Origin: Rhodeus uyekii
Lineage: Eukaryota; Chordata; Actinopteri; Cypriniformes; Acheilognathidae
Assembly (NCBI GenBank): GCA_037043235.1
Contig: JAWRVZ010000074.1
Coordinates: forward strand, 2,317,501 to 2,381,500
Direction of reading: 5' to 3'
DNA length: 64,000 bases
Both the position numbers and the translations under genes were made by a program. Every line of letters starts with the position of its first letter. Positions within the stretch are counted from its first letter, which is position 1. Shown in pieces: positions 57,992 through 64,000 of the stretch. The notes beneath the pieces were generated by a model. That model worked only from the letters and a program-made list of their open reading frames with translations. It made no database searches and was not told the origin of the DNA.

Positions 57992-58772
57992 TAGAGCACC
58001 ATCATTATGGCACTATCAGGCAAGTCATTTCACTGAAGTGCTAAGCCCAATTCCTTCCATTTGCTTCAAGGACAAAACGTTTAAAAATAGGAGAGTGCAA
58101 TATGTAGAATGTACTCGCATGAACCAACCTCAAAGAAATATATGCATTATCTAAGGGATACACTTCTGTAAAAATTCAACAAACATTTGCTGGTAAAAAG
58201 CCAAGCCTGGTATCGTGCACTAATTAAACAGATTACACCAAGGGAAAGTCTGATAATTTCACATTGATCTGAGTTGTGAGCTCAATGCAGTCTCCATACT
58301 TGCTTACTGTAAAATTAAAGTGATCAGTGCACCTGCCTAAAACATGAATCACTAACTAAATGTTCCAGTGACATCAAATTCACTGTTGGGGTAATATGGC
58401 TCTTTTAACACTAGAGATTATAATTACCTGACTGTGTTTCCTCACTGCCTTTCTATTGCCGTTATATGGTTCCTTAAACAGGAGTTTAATTACCCTGATT
58501 TCCCATGTCCCATGAAAGTAATGGCTCATTTAGTAAAACCTTGTGTCACTTTCTCTGAACTGTATTCAGACGCTGTGTTACACTTTAATTTGTTTTATTA
58601 GTTTCTCTTATCAAAGCGATATAACACATTATTTTATTGCTATTTGATAAATTACACAATAAAAAGCTATTTTTTTCTGCATTTAGACCAGTACGTCATT
58701 TAGCATTGTATGTTCAGTATTGTGTTTATTAATCTTTTAAAATTTACTCTAGAATAGAGCGCGATCAAAGTA
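57992..58772. other. Intergenic sequence, nothing recognised
   Basis: No repeat ends or coding motifs seen. Confidence 0.5.
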
Positions 58773-59178
58773 CAGTAATACCTCGGTTTACGAGCGACTT
58801 GGTATACGAGCAAATCGGTGTACGAGCATTGTATCGGTGTACGAGAAACATTTTCCCTCACCCATGCGCAGTTTTGTGTGGAAAAAGTCCTAACGCTCAG
58901 CATCCTTGTGCGCATTTTTACATGAAATATCCTAATGACAGCCTCTCATAACACAGTCAGGAGGTTCCAACCCCTTTATCACCCCTTAACTCATTCATTG
59001 GCTGCATCATTCACCACAGTGATACTTTTATAAGTGATTTACAGAAGTTTTTACCTCATATTCTAAACATTAATTAATTCTGATTGCTATTGTTCATGTA
59101 GTGAAATATACACGTACAGTACCTCTAAGCAGTAACTATCATGGTTCATGAATTCAGTTTCTGCTAGTTCTGCCTGAG
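58773..59178 (+). mobile_element. Pogo/Tigger-like element, copy B (cut by LINE)
   Basis: It starts CAGTAATACCTCGGTTTACG with TA in front and is colinear with the inverse of copy A (39624-42264). At 59142 the LTR start CATGGTTCATGAATTC appears at the same point as in copy A. The copy ends where a LINE 3' tail begins. It lacks the Harbinger insertion (single CTA at 58889-58891). Confidence 0.78.
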
Positions 59179-60500
59179 TCAAGTCAAGTCAAGTCACCTT
59201 TATTTATATAGCGCTTTTTACAATGTAGATTGTTTCAAAGCAGCTTTACAGGAACAACAATATAAACAAATGATGTTTTATTAACAAAGTTCGGGAGGAG
59301 CACGTTCAAATGATTAATACAATCAACACGTCATCAGCAATTACTCCTCATCCTATCAGCAGGAGAGGAAGTACGTATATATAGACACGTTTGACTCACC
59401 TACAGCTCTTTGACATTTTTCGGCATCCCTCCACCACCCCAACTCCTCACACTTAATTGTTCCTATCAAAGTCAGGATACGGGGGGAGTGCTCCAGGTTC
59501 GGGCTAACACCGAGCTCGGAGCCCTCTCCTCGGACAGCTCGCCAAATACGCTTACCATCCATTGCTCCTGAATCATTCGTAAGTGTGAACTCGTGAAAGT
59601 TTATTTGGCTGAACAGAAGCCCCAAAAGAGCAGGTGAATCAATACAATTGATGAATTTTAAGTGTAACGTTTCCCCAACTGAGCAAGCCATAGGCGACAG
59701 CGGCAAGGAACCAAAACTCCGGCAGGTGACGTAACGAATGAAGAATAGAATGGAGAAAAAACCTTGGGAGAAACCAGGCTAAGTCGGGGGACCAGTTCTC
59801 CTCTGGCCAACAGCCAAACAGTGTATGATTATTATACAAAAATTCAAGTCCAATATGAAGTCCAATTTGGTCCGGTTAGAGATGAGTTCATGATCGTCAC
59901 AGGGGAGGGTCTAGTAGAGTCACGATCTCCGCAGACCCCTCAGGGCAGTGTTGTGCTCGTGTCCAGGTCCTTCATCTGATCTGGATACGGCCCGGATCCA
60001 GCGTACTGTCAGGCGCTCTGGCTCCCGGCAAACATGTGACTATGGTGGCTGGAGTCTCTATTTTCACATTCCGAGTAATAGAATCGCCAATCACAAGGGC
60101 ACTTTCAACAGGTTTCTCAGTGGGTGCGTCACTGAGTGGGGAGAACCTGTTTGATGTTCTGATGCCGTCTCACAGTCACCCAGTTGCCCTGCTGCACGGG
60201 CTCTACAGCCGGAACCGAACAATGTACATGGTTTGCTAAGCTAGTCGCATCCAAAGCAATATCTAAAGCCCTTGCATTCTTACTATCCTCGATTAAAGTT
60301 TGGATGCGTGTCTGTAATTCTGAAATATTCTCTGTCAGCCTGACTATGTCCCTACATTTATCACATGTGAAGCCCTGGCTGCTGACAGAGACAGAAATAG
60401 TATGCATGAAGCAGGAAGTGCATGTAAGGATTATAGGAGATGACATGACTCAGCGTGGCTAAACCGACCATCTGCTAGCTGTCTCACGTCACAGAGGTCA
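59179..60500 (-). mobile_element. LINE copy: 3' UTR joined to ORF1, minus strand
   Basis: The 3' tail and 3' UTR occupy 59179-60000. After a breakpoint at GGATCC (59994-59999), an ORF1 region in the same orientation occupies about 60030-60450. All of ORF2 is missing between them. Head-to-head with the plus-strand LINE that begins near 60600. Confidence 0.7.
60129..60446 (-). pseudogene. LINE ORF1-type fragment (zinc-knuckle-like, coiled coil)
   Basis: On the minus strand, MSSPIILTCTSCFMH and GFTCDKCRDIVRLTENISEL supply two CxxC pairs followed by a short heptad-like helix (LTENISELQTRIQTL). NWVTVRRHQ follows. This arrangement matches ORF1 proteins of CR1/L2-group LINEs in fish. An RNA-binding role is family knowledge, and the fragment has lost its downstream part. 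Confidence 0.6.
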
Positions 60501-60661
60501 GACAAATTCCAACACATTGAGACTCTTTCACCTAGATATCATCCTATAGAGACTGTGTCTGTTCCCAGAATTAGCAAATACAAAAACTCTCAAAACCGTT
60601 TAAGGGTAAAAATTTAATTGATTTACAAACAACTAAGAACGGATATAACACAAATGAACAA

Positions 60662-61807
60662 ATGATAAAGCTTGGGTTACTGAATATACGATCCCTTTCC
60701 TCAAAAGCACTTATTGTAAATGATATGATTACAGATCATAAACTAGATGTGCTGTTTTTGACAGAAACTTGGCTAAAACCAGACGATTACATAACTTTAA
60801 ATGAGTCCACCCCTCAAGATAACTGTTATAAACATGAGCCTCGTCTGAAAGGTAAAGGAGGAGGTGTTGCTGTAATTTATAGTAACACGATCAGTACTGC
60901 TCAAAGATCTAATTTGAAATATAATTCTTTTGAAATGATGGTCCTTAATGTAAAATTATCTAGTGCAAGTAATAATTCCTGTTTAATTTTTGTGCTGGCT
61001 ATTCTATACAGGCCACCAGGGCACCATACAGACTTTATCAAAGAATTTGCTGATTTTCTCTCAGAATTAGTAATGTCTGCAGATAAAGTCATAATTGTGG
61101 GTGATTTTAATATCCATGTAGATAATGAAAAAGACGCATTGGGATTGGCATTTAGAGACATTTTAAACTCTATTGGAGTTACACAACATGTATCAGGACC
61201 CACTCATTCTCGTAATCATACTTTAGATCTAATATTGTCATATGGGATCAATGTTGATACTGTTCAAATTCAGCAGCAGAGCGATGACATCTCAGATCAT
61301 TACTTAGTTGCGTGTAGATTACCTTTAGCCAAAGTCGAAAAACAAACTCCCTGTTATAAATATAGTAGAACTATCACTGCTAACACAAAAGATAGCTTTA
61401 CAAATAATCTTCCTGATCAGTTTCATCTACTTAGCATACCAGATTGCCAAGAAGAACTTGATGTTGCAACAGAAACTATTAACTCTCTCTTTTCCAGCAC
61501 TTTAGACACTGTTGCTCCGTTGCGGTTAAAGAAGATTAAAGAAAATAGTCCAACACCGTGGTACAACGAGCACACCCAGGCCCTCAAGAGAGCAGCCAGA
61601 AAAATGGAGCGGAGCTGGAAAAAAACTAAGCTAGAGGTTTTTCGCATTTCATGGAAAGACAGCTCTATTGCATTCAGGAAGGCCTTAAAATCAGCTAGAT
61701 CTACTTACTTTTCTACCCTCTTAGAAGAAAACAAATATAACCCTAGGTATTTATTTGATACAGTGACTAAATTAACAAGAAATAAAGCCTCAACCCAGAT
61801 GCTTTAA
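60662..61807 (+). pseudogene. LINE APE-type endonuclease and linker (N-terminal ORF2)
   Basis: The domain order is complete: LGLLNIRSL (catalytic Asn region), VLFLTETWLKPDD (catalytic Glu), YRPPGHHTDF, IIVGDFNIHVD (Asp/Asn pair) and DISDHYLVACRLPL (SDH). The linker follows to LEENKYNPRYLFDTVTKLTR. The frame is open over 381 codons and ends before the RT by a stop and frame change at 61807. The domain itself could still be active, but it cannot be joined to a working RT here. Confidence 0.85.
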
Positions 61808-61977
61808 AACAACACAGCAGTAATGACTTCATGGACTTCTTTACCTGCAAAAATTTATAATATTAGAGAGAAAATAATAACCATGCAACCGTCTACTACA
61901 ATATATCACAAAATACATTAAATTTTAGTGTCCCCGAAGAAACATTCCACTCCTTCATTGCTATTGGGGAGGAAGAA

Positions 61978-63343
61978 TTGTTTAAACTCGTTAAATCATC
62001 AAAATCAACAACATGTATGCTAGACCCAATACCAACTAAGCTACTGAAAGAGATCATCTACGAGGATTTCCAGTCAGGATTTAGACCATATCATAGTACT
62101 GAGACTGCTCTCATTAGAGTTACAAAAGATTTGCTCTTATCATCCGATCGTAGTTGTATCTCTCTGTTAGTGTTACTGGACCTTGGTGCTGCATTTGATA
62201 CCATCGACCACAAAATCCTTCTCAATAGACTTGAAAATTATGTTGGAATTAGTGGAGTTGCATTAGCCTGGTTCAAATCATACTTATCTGACCGTTATCA
62301 GTTTGTAGCAGTAAATGAGGAGATGTCATAACGGTCACAGGTTCAGTATGAAGTTCCTCAAGGTTCAGTACTAGGACCATTGCTCTTCACTCTGTACATG
62401 CTTCCTTTGGGTGCAGTTATTAGGAAGTATGGCATTAGCTTTCATTGTTACTGTGACGACCTGTCGTCAGTCTCGGCTCCGCCTCTGACTCTGCCCTCTT
62501 GTTTGATTGGATCTGCAACACCTGTGGCCAACTTCCCTTGGCTCCAGTTAAAAGAAGCAAGACTGATCACAGATGCGCGGCCGACATTTTTCTGACATAT
62601 TTCTGTTGTTTTGTTTCTGTTTTCATGTAGCACTTCAGCACATTACATTTCCACTCATTCTCCCCGCACTACACTACTGATAACTGTCTTTTGCATCACA
62701 CCGTTTTGTATTATTTTGTTTAAGTTAATAAACATATTTCCTTCTAAAGTTGGCTTTTCCGTGTGTCCCATGTTTTGTTGCGTCCCTTTTGAGCCGTGGG
62801 GCGTAACAGTTACGCTGATGATACTCAGCTCTATATTTCTTCTCATCCTGATGAAACGAACAAATTCACTAAATTAGCAGAATGCATAACTGATATAAAA
62901 AATTGGATGACTAATAACTTTCTACTGCTTAATTCTGAAAAAACAGAGATTCTAATTATTAAACCAAAAAAAAGTACGTAATAATCTAGACTACTGCCTA
63001 ACACTTGATGGCTGTTCTGTCAAGTCTTCGTCGTCAGTTAGAAATCTGGGTGTGCTCTTTGATACCAATCTTTCATTTGAAAGCCATGTTTCTTGCATCT
63101 GTAAAATGGCATTCTTCCATCTTAAAAATATATCTAAATTGCAACATATGCTCTCTAAGACAACTTACTAGAACTTACTTACTAGAACTTACTTACAACT
63201 TACTAGAACCAGGAAATATGAGCATATTAGCCCAGTTCTGTCAAACCTGCACTGGCTTCCTATTACAGTTCGGGAAGCAGACACACCTCTGTCAGTTTAA
63301 ATGTAGACTAAAAACACATCTCTTCAACCTGGCATACACATAA
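61978..63343 (+). pseudogene. LINE reverse transcriptase, broken
   Basis: MLDPIPTKLLKEIIYEDFQS joins two normally distant blocks, so the SNYRPIS region is deleted. LLVLLDLGAAFDTIDHKILL retains the first catalytic Asp. At FHCY the solo LTR enters, and ADDTQLYISSHPDETN resumes after it, so the YADD centre is split. Later blocks (NLGVLFDTNLSFESH-like, CRLKTHLFNLAYT) are frame-shifted. Confidence 0.85.
62452..62808 (+). mobile_element. Solo LTR within the LINE RT catalytic motif
   Basis: A 357-bp unit TGTGACGACCTGTCGTCAG ... GGGGCGTAACA with perfect 5-bp duplications GTTAC (62447-62451 and 62809-62813). AATAAACAT near 62729 is a polyadenylation signal on the plus strand. The LINE frame resumes exactly after the second GTTAC. 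Confidence 0.92.
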
Positions 63344-63763
63344 CACATTATACATACATTTTTAATCCAAATCATGTAAAATGATTGTTAGGCTGCATAA
63401 TTTAGATAAGCCGGAACCGGGAACATTCCCATAACATCTGATGTACTCAATACATCAGAAGAAGAATGGCATCTACGCTGATATTGGTCTCTGTTTATTT
63501 CGAGGTTACCGTGGTCAGCCGGATCCGGGCCGTATCCAGATCAGATGAAGGACCTGGACACGAGCACAGCACTGCCCTGGGGTGTCTGCGGAGACCGTGA
63601 CTCTACTGGACCCTCCCCTGTGACGATCATGAACCCATCTCTAACCGGACCAAATTGGACTTCATATTGGACTTGAATTGTTGTATAATAATCATGCACT
63701 GTTTGGCTGCTGGCTAGAGGAGAACTGGTCCCTCGACTGAGCCTGGTTTCATTGTAAAAAAAA

Positions 63764-64000
63764 AAGGGTATTCCAACCAGCTCGGGTCTCACCCGCCCAG
63801 GTTCAACGGGGTTCTACCCACGGTGGTGGACCCCGAGCATGCTCTGGTCATGGAGTAGGAAGTTGGCGCTTCCTTGCGGAAAGGGGCCATAGAATATGTA
63901 CCCTCCTCGGACAGAGAGGCAGGCTTTTACAGCCGTTACTTCCTTGTTCCCAAGAAGGATGGAGGATTGCGGCCCATCCTGGATTTGCGTCTTCTGAATT
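63764..64000 (+). pseudogene. DIRS RT fragment, third DIRS copy (cut by window edge)
   Basis: The frame reads ALVME, then a TAG (63856-63858) where the intact copy has Gln, then KGAIEYVPSSDREAGFYSRY and LVPKKDGGLRPILDLRLLN to the edge. It starts inside the RT region after an A-run, directly next to the LINE 3' UTR. The rest lies outside the window. Confidence 0.88.

Larger units (their letters stand above)
60600..63752 (+). mobile_element. CR1/L2/Rex1-type LINE, plus strand, interrupted by a solo LTR
   Basis: The endonuclease is open (60662-61807). The RT is partly deleted near 62060 and then broken by an LTR at 62452-62808; the C-terminus and 3' UTR continue to about 63752. There the copy stops short of its AGCGC...GACTT tail and joins a DIRS fragment. 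It is the best-preserved LINE in the window. Confidence 0.85.

Noticed and set aside
57992..57996. A 5-bp target duplication for the LTR at 57272
   Set aside because: The left flank CTGAC does not match TAGAG on the right; CTGAC only recurs inside the LTR end itself.
60129..60446. A host zinc-finger gene
   Set aside because: The CxxC/coiled-coil layout and position beside LINE 3' UTR fit a LINE ORF1 relic better.

Overview
This is a 64 kb piece of teleost nuclear genome, probably from a cyprinid or a close relative (inferred from the repeat families; the species cannot be read from the sequence). It holds one recognisable host gene, a delta-type opioid receptor (oprd1), transcribed on the minus strand. 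Exon 1 lies at 38712-38950, exon 2 at 288-643, and exon 3 begins at 175 and runs off the left edge. The reading frame is continuous across both junctions (AG|A and G|GT). Intron 1 is about 38 kb and intron 2 only 112 bp. Everything right of about 39 kb is 5' flank or intergenic DNA.

Most of the rest is transposable elements, many with terminal repeats and target-site duplications (TSDs) that can be read directly.

Intron 1, from low to high coordinates: a pogo-type transposase relic (1.8-2.6 kb); an internally deleted CR1/L2-type LINE (2.8-4.2 kb); other LINE scraps; a two-block 10-bp minisatellite (5.95-6.19 kb); and a nested stack from 9.3 to 17.3 kb. In that stack a LINE is split by a hAT-type element (9982-16671), which carries a Merlin-like element (10734-11115) and an apparently intact DIRS1-like tyrosine-recombinase retrotransposon (11435-16595). 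Next come a TA-flanked terminal-inverted-repeat (TIR) element, a LINE relic, a tRNA-type SINE, a hAT element with a broken transposase (21118-23240), a non-autonomous LTR element (23498-25304), solo LTRs, a pogo-like MITE, a second LTR element, and a decayed, opposite-strand DIRS copy (32511-36550).

Intergenic side: a pogo/Tigger-like element (39624-42264) holding an LTR and a PIF/Harbinger element; a second Harbinger family (43967-45450); an LTR-element fragment; solo LTRs at 47.8, 51.3 and 57.3 kb; LINE copies at 53.6-56.6, 59.2-60.5 and 60.6-63.75 kb, with further Harbinger, MITE and solo-LTR insertions; and a third DIRS fragment cut by the right edge.

The strongest candidate for an interesting system is the DIRS element at 11435-16595. 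It has open gag, RT-RNase H (with a methyltransferase-like tail) and tyrosine recombinase frames, 156-bp identical inverted terminal repeats, and an internal complementary region that matches both outer ends exactly by eye. It looks recently mobile. All family calls rest on reading motifs, not on database searches.
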